From NCBI GenBank assembly GCA_026008535.1, contig BRKX01000011.1, positions 51,382,183 to 51,446,182 of the forward strand: 64,000 bases of DNA, written 5' to 3'. The DNA is from Perilla frutescens (Eukaryota; Streptophyta; Magnoliopsida; Lamiales; Lamiaceae). Below, one piece after another: positions 47,282-60,740 of this stretch (positions are counted from its first letter, which is position 1; each line of letters starts with the position of its first letter). The notes beneath the pieces were generated by a model. It searched no databases. It was not told the origin of the DNA and saw only the letters and a list, made by a program, of their open reading frames with translations. A program made the translations under genes and the position numbers.

Positions 47282-47914
47282 GTTCTCTTTCGCGGACTTT
47301 GCTTCGAGGGTTTCGCGATTCGAGGCGGGAAGGATGTAGTAGAAATTTGAGAATGAAGATTTACCGTTGGATTTATATTGACTGCGAGGTGGTGAATCGT
47401 GATAGCGCTATGTTTGGACGGCTGGATTTGAAAGTAAAAGGATTTTCAACTCTGATCATTTCTTTTTTAGTTATTGCTGTTTTTCTAGTAATAATAGTAG
47501 TTCATTCTGCTATCAAATTGTTAATTTGATACAAGAATTACCAATCATAGAAAGCTAATTTGAGCTTCAAAATTCATTCATTTATATAAATAAATAAGTA
47601 TATATCTTATTTTAGTTATGGTCCACAAAGCTATTCATTCAATAATATTGATCTTGAACCTTATATTGTTGTGTATGAAGACGCATCAATATTCATCGTT
47701 TTTTTTTTCTTTTGAGGGGATTGTCAATATTGATCTTAAATCTATATCATAAAATTACATGATACTAACACCAAATATTTACAAGGCCTCTCCAATAATG
47801 TAATTAACTTTGTAACTGCAGTGTGTGAAAATAATTCTTGATTCAAAGAGTTATCTTTGCATCTGCATGCATATGCAAAAAGTGGCATCTACCTGAACCA
47901 AATTCCTTCACCTT

Positions 47915-47975
<61 letters not shown>

Positions 47976-48427
47976 CCCCTTCACATTTCCAACAGAAAAA
48001 CATCACTTCTCCCACCATTGATTCCACCCAACCCCCCAAAACCACAGTAAAAGAAAGACAAAAATTTCAGCACAGTTTTACATCAACTTGAGCATCAAAT
48101 CAAGTTCAGAAACTGAGTGACAAATTCAAAAACAGAATGCTGAAACCTCTCACTTTTTTACAAGCTGTCACACCTTTAACAAGAACCCTAAACTCTGCCT
48201 CCTCCCATCTTCCATGAAAATGGAAAGGAGGTCTCGAAAACGCAATCAAACACGAAGCTTGAAGATTCAAGTTCGGTTATTCGGTTTATCATAGGACATT
48301 AGTCTTGATCTCGTTGAGCTCTTTCAAAAGCTTAGTACATATGCTCCAAGAACTGATATTGGCTATACTAAGTAATATTTTTCGCCTCTTTATGTACCGA
48401 TCTGGCCACGAGCTTACGAGTCGAGTA
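47282..48427. other. Intergenic DNA between HMCES and NOI genes
   Basis: HMCES promoter side up to about 47500, then AT-rich DNA with a long (CT)n run at 47919-47972. Positions about 47880-48420 probably contain the 3' UTR of the NOI gene on the minus strand. No additional gene recognised. Confidence 0.4.
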
Positions 48428-49791
48428 TTAGTAGAGAAATGGGGGAATGCAGCTTGAGAAGAACCTCCATGCTCTCTTCTGCAGAGAAACGAAAAAATGG
48501 CTCCATATTAGTAACGAGAAGACTTGATCAAAATAAGCCACCCTTTCTTGCCTTTTAGCCCCTACTTTCAATGTGGAAATTCAAACAATTGATGACAATA
48601 AATATGTTACAAGTTCATGTGCTACACATAAGTTGAGAGTATGTAACGTTCAATACACTGTATGCAGTGTCCACCACAAATATCAAGATTACTGCAACCT
48701 ACCCTCTTCGATTGAGCACGAAGGAGGTCAGGGGAGATCTTGTACAAATCTTCATCGACAGCCTTAGGTTGCAGTCGAGGTGGTGGAGCCGCCATCAGTG
48801 AGGGCGAGGCAGGGCTTGGTGGTGCTTTCAACTCACAGTCACAATCCCACACCACGCTCCCATTCTTTTTCCCTTCTTTTTTTCTTGAATTTTTTCCCTT
48901 TAAAAAAGAAAAAAGCAATCCCAATAATACTAATATGCATCATAAACATCTTATGTGAAGTTGTAAACTTCACTCTTCATTTAAAACAGTTACATCACAA
49001 GCAAATCCTACAAACAATTCAAGAATCCTTCATTTAAGCAAAACCTACATATCACAATTTAGTTAAAACTTAAAAACACACAATTTTCACACACGACTCA
49101 AGATTCATGACTATGCACTCAAGGAATGATATTGTGGGGTTAATCAAATAAACATTTCACACATACCAACAAGAAGAACTGCATTCATGATTGGATTCAA
49201 CTTTCAAGGCATTTACACACAGTCCAACACCAACTCAAAATTCATGATTGCACTCAAGGCATCTTACACACACAGTAGTGCGTGATCAAGGAATAGTCAA
49301 ATTCTATAACGTGTGCGTAGGTGTACTAGATCACACTAGAGATCACGAAGCATCGTCAAAACAACTACAAGAACTACATCCATATATGATTGGTTTCAAG
49401 GCCATCACAACACACAGTAGTATGCGAACTGTGATCATGAACAATAAATGAGTGATGGGCCTTACTCTGTGGCGAGGTACAACAATCATAGCAGGAGTGA
49501 AAACATCATTTTCATACAAATCACCGGCAACGTACAAGTCACGCTCCTCGGCGTAGCTACACCCAAGGAGCCCTGCTTGCCTTGCTGTTTCAAAGCATTG
49601 TGTGAATGGCAAATCGCCATTGCAATCCCAGCTCCCAAATGCAGGGACATGGCTCCTCCTAAAGTTGAATTCCTGCACCAAAATAAAAACTTTATCCAAA
49701 TTATCAAATAAATCAACCATATAATATACTATAACAAGAAAAATGGAAAGAACACAAAAAAGGGTTCTTGAAAAATAGTGCTCACGTCCAT
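48428..49791 (-). CDS. RIN4/NOI-domain family protein
   Basis: Four coding exons on the minus strand: 49791-49786 (only ATG GAC), 49672-49466, 48897-48703 and 48478-48428, giving 152 aa. The NOI (nitrate-induced, AvrRpt cleavage) domain is RRSHVPAFGSWDCNGDLPFT through LYVAGDLYENDVFTPAMIVV. VPAFGSW is the signature at which the bacterial protease AvrRpt2 cuts RIN4 relatives. The C-terminal part has PKAVDEDLYKISPDLL and ends KRAWRFFSSCIPPFLY, as in short RIN4-like proteins; its single cysteine may be lipid-modified, and membrane association is inferred. These proteins are linked to immune signalling at the plasma membrane. The acceptor of exon 3 follows a good pyrimidine tract. The two-codon first exon is unusual; a different upstream start cannot be excluded. 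Confidence 0.85.
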
Positions 49792-50088
49792 GGATCAAGA
49801 ATCTTGCAAAAAAAAATGTTGACTTGTGAATCAAGAATTTAGAATGGTAGAATGGCTTTTGAGATGGTGGTTTGTATTGGTTGGCATGGGGGGACTTTAA
49901 AGGGGAATGAGTGTAAAATGGGGTAATTTTGCTTTCTTGTTCAAAAACAGTGAAGGAAAAGACTAAAAGTGAAAGAGGGAAAAGAGTACGTGTCACTGCT
50001 AGTCTACAGATGAGAAAGGGAAAGCAAAGAAGCCCAGATATCAAAGAATAACAGCACTAGCAGACAGAGAAACAGAGAGGTGAGGGAA

Positions 50089-50121
<33 letters not shown>

Positions 50122-50780
50122 CTCTTAGTTCAGCTTTATTTGGTGAAATCTTTATCGCTTTTATCAGAGGAGGAGGAGGAGATTGCAGTGCAGTAATGGC
50201 GATGGTAGTTGGCGGGGGGGGTGTATTCCTATGAGAACTCAACATTGATGGCCATATTTGTAGGTCTAACTTTCATCATCAGTAGCAGAAGTTTAGGTAA
50301 AAGTTTGAAGATAAGTTGGATTTTTTATTCTTATACTGCAATACTTTGTTTTGAAAATTGTGGTTTACATTTGATGGTTACATAAGTAGGTATTCTGTTC
50401 GAATCTATGATATTATATCATGAGATCGTTACTCTACCAACTAATAATTCGTGAGCATGCATGTGTTTCGTCTTGTTAATAGTGTTGTGGATAGTAGTAT
50501 TTGAAAACTTATGTGGAATGACTGTGTACTTTGATATTTTGTATTTAATTATCAGTTAATTGTATTTAGAAGTTGATAAATATATTTGAAAATGAAAGGA
50601 TGTTTGGTCAAAACTTAGTTTGAATGATTTTCATGGGATGGAAGTGAAAAGCAAAAGAGGGCAAGTGAAGAGATTTAATGAGATGTGCAAGGTGTTGGTA
50701 GGCATTGAATTGTCCCTCTCACAAGATTGGTTTGAAACATTTATGTCGCAAAGATTTTGTGAGATTTTGGAATTGGATGT
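49792..50780. other. NOI-gene upstream region and a SINE-like fragment
   Basis: The minus-strand leader and promoter of the NOI gene occupy the left part, with (GA)n at about 50093-50121. On the minus strand, about 50453-50390 reads TTAGTTGGTAGAG (tRNA box A-like), then 35-40 nt later AGATTCGAAC (box B-like), the pattern of a tRNA-derived SINE head. No other gene. Confidence 0.45.
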
Positions 50781-50786
50781 GTGAAA

Positions 50787-50886
<100 letters not shown>

Positions 50887-51990
50887 TAAATATTGTACAG
50901 TACTTCATGACTAATTCCATATTATCAAGAATCAATTTTTGAGATTCATTTAGCCATTGATGGAATATTGATGCACACAAACTAGTAAAATTCGTCAATC
51001 CATCTCAAATTATTACACATTTATTGCTTTTGTATGTTACATTAATTTATTGCTAAGTTTTTTTATGTTTTGATGCTAATAAGTAATATCTATGTGTCAT
51101 GTATTGTTGCTTATTTATGTTACGTTTGTTGTTTAGTTATCCCACAAAATGAATATCAACTGTTAATACAATCAACCCAAAATCGAAGACTATGATTTGT
51201 TTATAGTTCTCGAATAATGCCCACACTTTCTATTCTTTGAAACTAACAACCTTTCTTTTTTATTTTGGATAAGTAAATGAGGAGATTTTATGTAATTTTT
51301 TTTTTGTTAAATATATTAAAATGTATCTCCTTAATATGTATGGAATTATGTCTCCATTTTAGGTTACATGTTCGAATCTTTTCAATACCACAAGTCGGGT
51401 GTGTGAGTAAAAAAAACATGAATGGAAAAAAAGGGACTAAAATTATGAATGGGAGATAAGGTGAAAAAGAGACTGTGACATAAAAATCTAACTATTTCAA
51501 TTTATAAATTTTCAAAAGACTAACATCTAGGCCCTCATAACTAACTTTCTATTTAAAAAAGAATGAGCTTAAAAAGTATAAAATGCGCTTTTACGTTAAC
51601 CCCACATGCGTTTTACTTGGTGTTCTGCGCTTTATGTCTCCATTTATTGCTGAAGTTGAAATTTTTACGGTGGTGTTTTTTTCAATGATTTGTTTATTGA
51701 AGAATCGAGGCTTCTTAAGTTAGATAATTGTATAACAATTAAAGTTAGTGACTGGTAAAATTGAGAGACGTTTTTTATTCTAGATGTCAGATTTATGTGA
51801 ATAGTAATTCATTTTTAGAAAATTGAACGCAAAATAATACTCCCTTCACTTCTGTATAAATGTCATTCTAATATTTTAATTTTATTTTTTAAAAAATATC
51901 AATCTATAAATTGAAGACATAAAATTCTCATTTTTCACATATTTATCCCTATTTAATGCATTCATATATCTATATTTAACTCATTTAATG
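50887..51990. other. AT-rich intergenic DNA with SINE tail fragment
   Basis: No gene. Positions 51363-51418 (TACATGTTCGAATC, GGGTGTGTGAGT, then poly-A) match the SINE tail at 52003-52064. Confidence 0.45.
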
Positions 51991-52076
51991 TATTCACATA
52001 AGACCAAGGTCACATGTTCGAATTTCCTCAATACCACAGATCGGGTGTGTAAGTAAAAAAAAAATATTCACATAAG
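51991..52076 (+). mobile_element. 5'-truncated SINE with 12-bp target duplication
   Basis: The 62-bp body (52003-52064) reads CACATGTTCGAAT (box B-like), CAATACCACAGATCGGGTGTGT and a poly-A tail. It is flanked by TATTCACATAAG at 51991-52002 and 52065-52076. Target-primed insertion explains the long duplication and A-tail. A related tail occurs at 51363-51418. Confidence 0.75.
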
Positions 52077-52153
52077 GGTATATTAGGTAACTCAATTTAT
52101 TTATTAATATGTGTACATTCATCCAAAATGACACTTAATTGGAAAAGGAGAGA

Positions 52154-52195
<42 letters not shown>

Positions 52196-52935
52196 GTGTA
52201 CATGTCAAATCATGAAATATAATTGAATTTAGCGAATTAATTTTCAAAAATTTCAAGCAAACAGATCCTATCACTAGAAGTTCAGATTTACGTTTACACC
52301 CTCGAAGTATTTATGAATTATGATTCAATTCAACAAAATTTTGATGAGTTTTCTTCTAATCATTTTTAAATGGGCATGGTGGTCTTGGCCTCTTGGGAGA
52401 CCACTTCTAAGATTTTAATACAAAAGTAAAATTTTATTTTAAAGTGGAGTTGGGGTAATTATTATTTTTTAACTCAATCATTTTATTTAGATGCACACAA
52501 ATGCATTGAATTGCTGAATGTGTCTCATTGATGAAGCTAATATTTATTTTCAAATCAATTTATAATTCGTTTGGCGATTAAAAAAATATCAATTTTATTC
52601 TTTCTATTGCAAATTTTATTCCACCACATATTATTTTCGTAACATACACACAGTATGTATAAATTTACGATATTATTAAGGTTATATAAGTTTTAATATT
52701 TTAATAGCATTAGTGAAACATGACACCTATAAAATGATGTGTCGACATTTTAATGCCGAATTTTTAAAAAACTACTCGTAAGTTTATGTCATTCTATTTT
52801 TATGTGCTGAATATTAATTTTGAATAAGTTTTCAGTGATTTAAATATTAAAATATTATTTCAAATAGCATGTGATCGAATTACAAGTTTAATAATAATAT
52901 GAGATATTAAAATCTATTTACCCATTATTAATGTA

Positions 52936-52970
<35 letters not shown>

Positions 52971-54276
52971 CATTTATCATTCTTTGATACTAAAATAGAA
53001 GATACAACATTGTTTGCAAAATGGTTTCAAAAACCTTGTATTCGATCATAATTATTCAAATCACTCTTGGAACCCAACACAATCATCACAAATATATACA
53101 TACATATATATATATGTATGTATGTATTAAATGAGTAACAAATATATTATAAAACTATACATCTTTATCTTTCCCATTATAGCACGAATAGTTAAAAACA
53201 GTTAGATTTGCACTCCATGTCCAAAATATTAGCAGCACCATCATTAAAAAGGGAACCACTGTTTCCCTGTCTGAATTATACATATATATATATATATATA
53301 TATAACTTATGAGGTAAACTTTTTATTCTGAAATTTTGAGGTAGTTAAATTCTGTGTTTTTTACTCACCCAGAAAAAGTATAAAACAAGTCACCATATCC
53401 ACATGTTTGGGTAAATTTCATATGATTCCGTGTATTTTCTCAAAATTAATAAAAACTCACGTATTGAATAGTCTAAAACCTCTTTTATTACTGTAAATTA
53501 ATCGCAGATTTTCGCAAGACAGATTTTGATAATATTAGTTTATATTATATTTTTATATTCACTTATATTAATAAATAGTCTAAAACTCTCGTCTCTTATT
53601 ATAAATTAATCACAAATTTTGATAATATTAGTTTATATTATATATTTTTATTTATTTATATTAATAAATTACATGTTTAGATGACATGGTCACTAAATGG
53701 CTGCTTCCGCTGAATGATCTTTTAACACCATTAAGTATTTGAGGTCATGAATCGATAATTTCATATTATTCGGATCCTGATCAATAGTATTCATCTTTCA
53801 AATCCTAAATCGCTAGTTAAACTTAGATTTCGGATTCTGCCTCGACAATTTTTCTTATTGTATTTATGGTTTAATTATATCTAGTTATGAAGTTTATATT
53901 GAGTATGATTATTTTCCTTGTTTAGTTTGTTAGGGTTTCTCACGAGTAAATTGTTATAGGGAGTTATGTAGTTTGAGGCAATTAATGAAATATTTCAGTT
54001 ATTGTGTGCTTCCGATACGAGAGGGGTCATTATCATATAAATGTTGATTAATTATTTTTATTTATTTGAACGTATATAAATGTTGATATTAGTAGGTGAT
54101 TACTTGGTTTAGATAGGGTGGAGTCGTCCCCAAATTGCTATTTACTCATTATTACTAATACATACTGCGATTAATTGTCGATCACCTTGTTTTTATTATT
54201 ATTAATTTATTGTTGAGATCTAATATTTTTTAAGTTATAAAATGTAGGAGCTTATTAAGCCCATCTATCTATCTAT

Positions 54277-54331
<55 letters not shown>

Positions 54332-55680
54332 CAAAATTGTGTGATAAACAACGGTTCTGGTATAATCTGTTGTCTATCACACAATTTCACAATTATACAT
54401 TAGACAACAGATTTTGTATAATAGGCAACAGTTTTTAGTTAATAGACAACAATAGTGACATTTACTGTTGTAAGTTTTCTTTTTCTTTTTTTGCTTTTTA
54501 CACTTCAATTTATATTAGAACTGTTGTCTTTTAACAATTTTTTATTTTTTTTTACTTGAAAATTTAAGATTTATAACATATTTTATGCACAAATTTGTAG
54601 TATAAACATTTGTCACCTAAAAAATAGTTTACATTTGTGTAATAATAATAATAATAAATTACAAACATCGTCTTTTAACAAGTTTTTGCAATCTTAGTTA
54701 TTATTTATTTTACTTAGAAATTTGAGATATGTAACATTTATGCATAACTATTTATAAAATTGTATCATTAGAAATATTCCAATCTGGTCTTTCTAACATG
54801 GATGTTCATTAAGTTCCTAAAATTTAATTTTCTTTTTGTTTGTCATAACTACACAAAATTGATCTTCTTATCTAATTAATTAATGTATGTGCATATCATT
54901 TTATTAGTTCTTAAAAATTGAACACAACATATATAATTCAAAAATAATTATACATAATATATAGAATTTAAAAATAATCATAATATTACAAATCTAAAAA
55001 ATAATAATTATTTGTGCTTCGCACATGAGAAATATTAGATAAAATACATTTGGTAAGCACATTCTACTTGTTATGTTTCATGACAATTAATTTGCTTTTT
55101 ACAAGCCATAACATGTTTCTTTTATTAGTTTTAAAATTTAATACAAGCAATTCTTAATTAAATTGATGAATTAGACTAATTGGCCAAAATTATATTCCTT
55201 TTACGAATTGAAGCACTAGTTAAAATTAAATTAAAAAAAAAGGGAATTGAAGCACTATAGTATTCTTATATGTGTTAGATGAGCGTCCTACGGTAGTGTA
55301 TCGCTCCAATAACGAAAATGGGGCACAATAGGTTCCATTAGTAATTACTCGATATTGTCAAAATGATTAATTCAAGTTGATAAAAAGTCTATGAAATCCA
55401 CTTATATATTCATCATACTTTCATTTTCCACCGACATGGAACATCATAGACAGAGACTTGTGTAAAATGCAAATATTTCGACTTTTGAGTTTAAGACCCA
55501 CCACCGTTTTCTAATTTTCATTCCAAGAAGAAGAAGAAGAAGAAGAAGAAGGAGAAGTAATAGTAGTAGTAGCAGTAGAAGAGGAAGAAGAAGAGAAAAG
55601 TACTAAATGGGCCTTTTCTAGTTTTTGTTTAATAGTGGGCTATGGCTTCGTACAAGAGCCCAATTTAATTATTTATCAGA
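52077..55680. other. Gene-poor AT-rich region with microsatellites
   Basis: No gene recognised. Items seen: (AAT)n at 52155-52194; (TA)n at 52951-52970, 53278-53303 and 54281-54329; a 21-bp hairpin at 54334-54387 next to repeated ACAACAG-type words up to about 54450; (AAG)n at 55531-55556. Short ORFs are AT-driven. Confidence 0.45.
54334..54387. repeat. Hairpin with 21-bp arms
   Basis: AAATTGTGTGATAAACAACGG at 54334-54354 pairs with 54367-54387 with two mismatches and a 12-nt loop. Related words (TAGACAACAG, GGCAACAG, AGACAACAATAG) follow at 54390-54450. Likely the end of a DNA transposon. Confidence 0.6.
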
Positions 55681-55689
55681 TTTACAAAT

Positions 55690-57523
55690 GGATAATTCTA
55701 TTCACAATCCTTGTTTTTCTCTACACAACCCTAAAAAATAATTAAATTAAAAGAATTATTTTATTAGATATGTTTATCCTTAATGACTCATCACTTAAAA
55801 ACCTAGCAAAATATAATAAAACCCCCAATTAAAGTACAACCCCACCCTCCTCCATTAAAATTTAACATAATATGCGATCAACATACTTATCAGTTACTAA
55901 TTTTCATTGTCAAAACTATTTTTTAGAACATGAAAAATATTTATGTTTTCACATAAGAATTATAAATTTCTATCATAAATAGATCAAATGGAAGTATTTA
56001 ACAATTCAAATAGATTATATATAATAGGAAACTCAAAACAAAAATATTTACAGAAAGCTTGTCGTTTATAAAATTTTGCCAAAAGATTTTGAAACTATTT
56101 TGAAGTATTGTCGAACAATCATTGCATAATGTTTATGTTTATCGTATGACAAAATAATTAATTTATTTTTCAAAATTTTGCTAAATAATTCGGTAAGATT
56201 GTTGGAATCGTAATGGCTACAAGAATTACATGTAAATCATAAGTTAATTAATTAGTTTATATGTCTCTTTGTTTTATTACTAAAAAAAGGAATGGGCTAT
56301 GAATTAATGTAGGGGGTTATGCTTTTTGTTAAAGGAATGGGGCTATGGGAGTTTTATGTGATTGGATTAAAAGGTACAAAAGTCCATCTAATTAATATTT
56401 ATATGGGTGATTCTATACATAGCCACAATTTTACTCATTGCAGCCACCAATATTTAAATATAATAAAATAACTTATCTAATACCTATTATATCCTTTGAA
56501 GTAAATAATATTTTGGATAGCCCTTTTCTTTTGCATTTCAGTTTTTCTTCTTCTTTCTTGCCGCAACCCTCCACCAGGTACCCTTACGAATCTTCAGTAT
56601 CTCTTCATCTTTCACGCGACGTTGTTGTCGTTGTGCCATCATAAGTCTCGTATAGCAGCTACACACAACTCACACCCCTTTCCTTTCTTTTTTTCCTAAA
56701 AAGCTTCACTTTTTTCCCCTCAAATTAAAACATTGCCTAGTTCATACTCATCAATCAAATCAAGGAAACCTATTCCATTGACTCGCTTATCTAAAGCATT
56801 TGTTGAAACCTTGAAGAAGAAAAAGAAGAAGAAGAAGAATCTTTGAAGATTACAATAAAATCATCTGTACATAGTGTAGATTTTGATGGGTGTTGGACTA
56901 TAATTTTTTAGGAGTTAATAGTGATGAAAGATCTAGTTTTGATGTGAAAATACCTAAAGTGGATTGATTGAATCCGAATTTTTTTTTATTTTTTTTTTGT
57001 GGGATTGAATCCGAAATATTGATATCAAATTTATTGTGAATTTATCGAATTGCTAAAAACGTTGATTTCATTAATTGTTTCGTTTATTTTCATGTTTTTC
57101 TGGTTTAATTTATTTTCTTATATATATGTACCAGTTAGGAGATATTTTTCAAGAGAGAAGATCATAAGAATATTGATTTGATTTTGTTTTCTTCGAAATC
57201 AATTAAGGAGGCTGTGAATTGCTATCTCGGAAAAGTGAGGGGTGGAGGGCCGTGAATTGAAGAAAATAAAAAAATGACCTGTGCCTGCAATTAGGGGGCT
57301 GTGAACAATGGAAGAAGTGCAGGAAAATGGGTTGCAAAGGTTATTTTACGTCAGTTGCTCATAAGGATAAATTTGTAATTTTAAATAGTCTTCAGATTAT
57401 ATTTTCATGGGGAGGCTATCATAGTAAAATTGTGGCTCTATATAGAATAACCCTATTTATATTTTTTAAAACGGTGGGGGTTGTGAGGAGAAAAATGAGA
57501 GTTTTGAATAGAATCATCCTTTT
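55690..57523. mobile_element. Outer Mutator-type MITE, hosting a nested one
   Basis: The left end GGATAATTCTATTCACAATCC (55690-55710) and, in reverse complement, the right end GGATGATTCTATTCAAAACTC (about 57503-57523) match, with further agreement in the next 20 bp (ACACAACCCT and CTCACAACCCC). Flanking 9-mers TTTACAAAT and TTTTCAAAA agree at 7 of 9. The interior is interrupted by the element at 56405-57453. No transposase. Confidence 0.55.
56396..57462. mobile_element. Mutator-type MITE with perfect 9-bp target duplication
   Basis: The element proper is 56405-57453 (1049 bp). Terminal inverted repeats of about 43 bp start GGGTGATTCTATACATAGCC on the left and, in reverse complement, GGGTTATTCTATATAGAGCC on the right; both continue ACAATTTTACT. 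The 9-bp direct repeat TATTTATAT flanks it at 56396-56404 and 57454-57462. A 9-bp duplication is the hallmark of Mutator-like elements. The interior has no transposase; the patch at 56520-56650 is GC-richer and could be captured gene sequence. Confidence 0.85.
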
Positions 57524-57596
57524 CAAAATCACAATTGGGTTGTGGGCCTGAGGCAACGCTATTGTCTAAACTCATACACAATTCTAAATACAACCT

Positions 57597-57792
57597 TGAT
57601 TTTACCGGACGAGATCCTATATTCTAATTGAGTGTTTCATCTTGTATTTTAACTATTAGATTCATACTGAATGTATTTAATTCTTTTTAGTGGATAATTA
57701 TTTAATTTTTTTAAATACACATTATGAATCTAATGATCGAAATACAAAATAAATCACCAAATTAGAATAGAGGATCTCATCCGTGATTTTAC
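57597..57792. mobile_element. 178-bp hairpin MITE with perfect 9-bp target duplication
   Basis: The element proper is 57606-57783. The arms (57606-57678 and 57710-57783) pair along almost their full length: CGGACGAGATCCTATATTC with CGGATGAGATCCTCTATTC, and TATTAGATTCATA on the inner side. The 9-mer TGATTTTAC flanks it at 57597-57605 and 57784-57792, again the Mutator-type length. Confidence 0.88.
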
Positions 57793-60740
57793 GCTTCATT
57801 ACCCCCTTAATTTCATAAAATAAAATAAAATATCACAAATTACACTTATATCCTTACAAATTATGGCCAATTAGAAAACAATCGATAGCCTGGTCCTGTG
57901 CCAATCTTATTTTTTTCATTTATTGTGATTAAATTTTTTATTTAGGTCTTATCATTCCCAAATTATAGTATACTAAAAAGAAAAAAGTTATGATAAATGT
58001 AACACGAAGTGATATAGAAGATCTGATTTGCTGGTGTTGTGCCAAAAGATAAAACATATCCAAGATTCACCGTCTTCGTTTCTCACCGTCGCTGCTGTCA
58101 ACTTTCTTACCCCTCCTTCCTCTATTAAGCGCCACTCTCTTGTCCTCCCATAAACTCTCTCTAGCCATCACAAAGAACAAAGAACAAAGAACAATTCCCT
58201 ATTGCCATTGCCACCTTAAAAATAATTTAGAAATTACCTTCAGCGTGCACATTATTACCTTGGCTAGTGGTTGATGACAAGCATGATAAAAATAAGAAAA
58301 GAAAAAAAAAGGAAACAATTACCGTAATAACTTTATGTTCTTCTAACACTTTTATCTTTTAGGCTGAAGAATCATGTGAAAAATTGGGTTGGAACTTGGA
58401 AGTGAGGGAATGGAGGTGTTGTGTTGAAATGGAAAAAATGGTTAAAAGAAATCAAACTAGCTACAGGGATTAGAAAGATAATTTTCTCTGATGACAGCCC
58501 AATATCTATATTGTCAATGACGGTGGCGAGTGGTTTTCTTTTTGGAAGATTAGTTTGTGACGAAATGCAACACTTTCTTATATTGAATTCACGTTTTTTA
58601 TTTCAATATTTTAAGTTGCTTAGGAGTGGTGTTAAGAGGGGGTAAAAATGACATTCAATTCATATATTTTATTATTTTAAATATCGAGAGCTATATAGAG
58701 GAAATTGGGGATAGTGTATAGATTATAGAATCACCCCCATAAAATAAATTACATATTTAAAAAATATTTGCCTATCCACAAAACTAGCTCATAAATCGAA
58801 CAAATTTGATTTTAATAGTTGAGAAACTGATATTTGATGACTATTTTATTCATCAAAATAGTTAATGGGTATTTACCAATCTATATTACTTTTCTATACA
58901 AATATAAATACAGCTTTAAATTTGAATCACAAATTCACAACTATTTGGTTTGGATATTCGTCAAGACCAACAGGCAAATAAACTAAGCAAACATAAGATG
59001 AGACCCCATTCCTCAGAAATTAGAATCGAGGTTTTCGGGGGGGAATCGAACTTAAAACAATTCAAGTAATAGTAACACCTCATTCATCTGTATTGTTCAG
59101 TTAATGACTATAAAATCAAATAATTAAGTAGTTACCTCAATCGAGATAATATTAGCACATGATACGAACACATAATTTTTCAATTATGAAATCGGTCCAA
59201 AATTGGATCACCTTATAAAGAAAGCCGAATAACTAGACTATAATTGTGGAAACACTATGGCCAACTTGCCTGAAATGCTGGGAAGATGGTTATTATAAAG
59301 TCGATGTTAATAAGCAACAATTTACAACCACTAAATTCATGAAAGCACTTCACAAAATCACAGTGCACCTCAAATTGCTATAACAGTGTAACTGATCATA
59401 TACAAACATATATTGATAAAATAAAATTGCAAAATCTTAGACGATATTAAATTTGGATAAATAGCACATAAGACATCTATACATGAGATGCTATTACTAT
59501 TATCATTTTAGGTTAATTGCTTCAAAAACCAGGAATTTAAGAGGATTTTATCACTCCAAACTTTAAATGTAGGAATACAAAACATCTTTTTTAGGAGATT
59601 TAAAGATGCTAGCCAACATTTACTGATGAGTCGAAGGCGGTCATCTTTATCGAGAATTATAAGTAGATCCCATAAGTGACATTCAAATCACCAACAAATT
59701 ATACATATATTTTGTTATTACAACAAAATAAAAATAATATAGACTACATTTGGTGAATTCTGAATTCTAAGGTATTTGACCTATTATTTTGAAAAGGTGA
59801 TTAAAATTAAAATTTAACCGACCAATAATAATATGAATTGAGAAAACAATTCACGAGAAATCCACTCGCACAAACCAAATTGTGACAAGGTGAACACAAT
59901 GGGAACCGCATATCTTTTCCCAAAACCACCTGCAACGATCCATTCACGACTCGGTCGACGCGTGTCCGTAACTCAGCAGCTCATTTATTTTTTCACGCAA
60001 ACCAATTCGCATGCACTACAACTGTACAACACCACATACCTAATTCCTAAGACTCATAACTTTACCTATATATTTTATCTTCAGTATTGAAGTCTATACA
60101 GAACCACGATGTCATTTGTATATTCCAATATTTAAAAGAGAGACGTATATATTTTATAGTTTATGTCCAATAAAACAGCGACACCACCACCATAACGCCA
60201 AAGCAAAAGTAGCTAGGTGAATATGTAAAGTAAAGCATTCTTATTTCCTATTCTTATACTTCTAGTAAACTTTAAAAAAATCACCTAATAGTTTTTATAA
60301 TTTTTCTAGTATTCATTTTCTCATGTAAACTCCAAAATAAATCTATTCCAAATGTCGCTACTGAATTAAATATGCAGCAACTAGTGGAGATTAAACATTC
60401 ATTCCAAATGACCAAACTACACTTATCAGTAAAAATGAAGCATGATCACATCCAAAAAGTACTAGAAATTAGTGCGCAACATAACCATACTTGTTAAACG
60501 AGGAGTCGAGTTAAACTAATCAGTCACTGCTAATCAAAATATTATAACCATAAAGCAGAGCTAAGCCTTCAAAATTAATGTTCCGAACCTCAGAAGCATA
60601 TATTTTTACCCATAATAGCGAGCGACCCCGAGTCAACTAGGAATTAAGAAAGACAAAAGATACGAGTCAAGAGCGACCCACAACTCGCCAACAGTAACGA
60701 GTGCGGGTTGACGGCTCAGATCAGATGACGTGGACGGCTC
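57793..60740. other. Intergenic DNA, no gene recognised
   Basis: AT-rich. Positions 58065-58180 are GC-richer (TCACCGTCGCTGCTGTC, CCCTCCTTCC) and may be a gene fragment. A right-hand MITE end, TATAGAATCACCCCC, lies at about 58721-58735 and resembles the GGGTGATTCTATA ends further left. The open frame at 58421-58645 has no recognisable domain. Confidence 0.4.
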
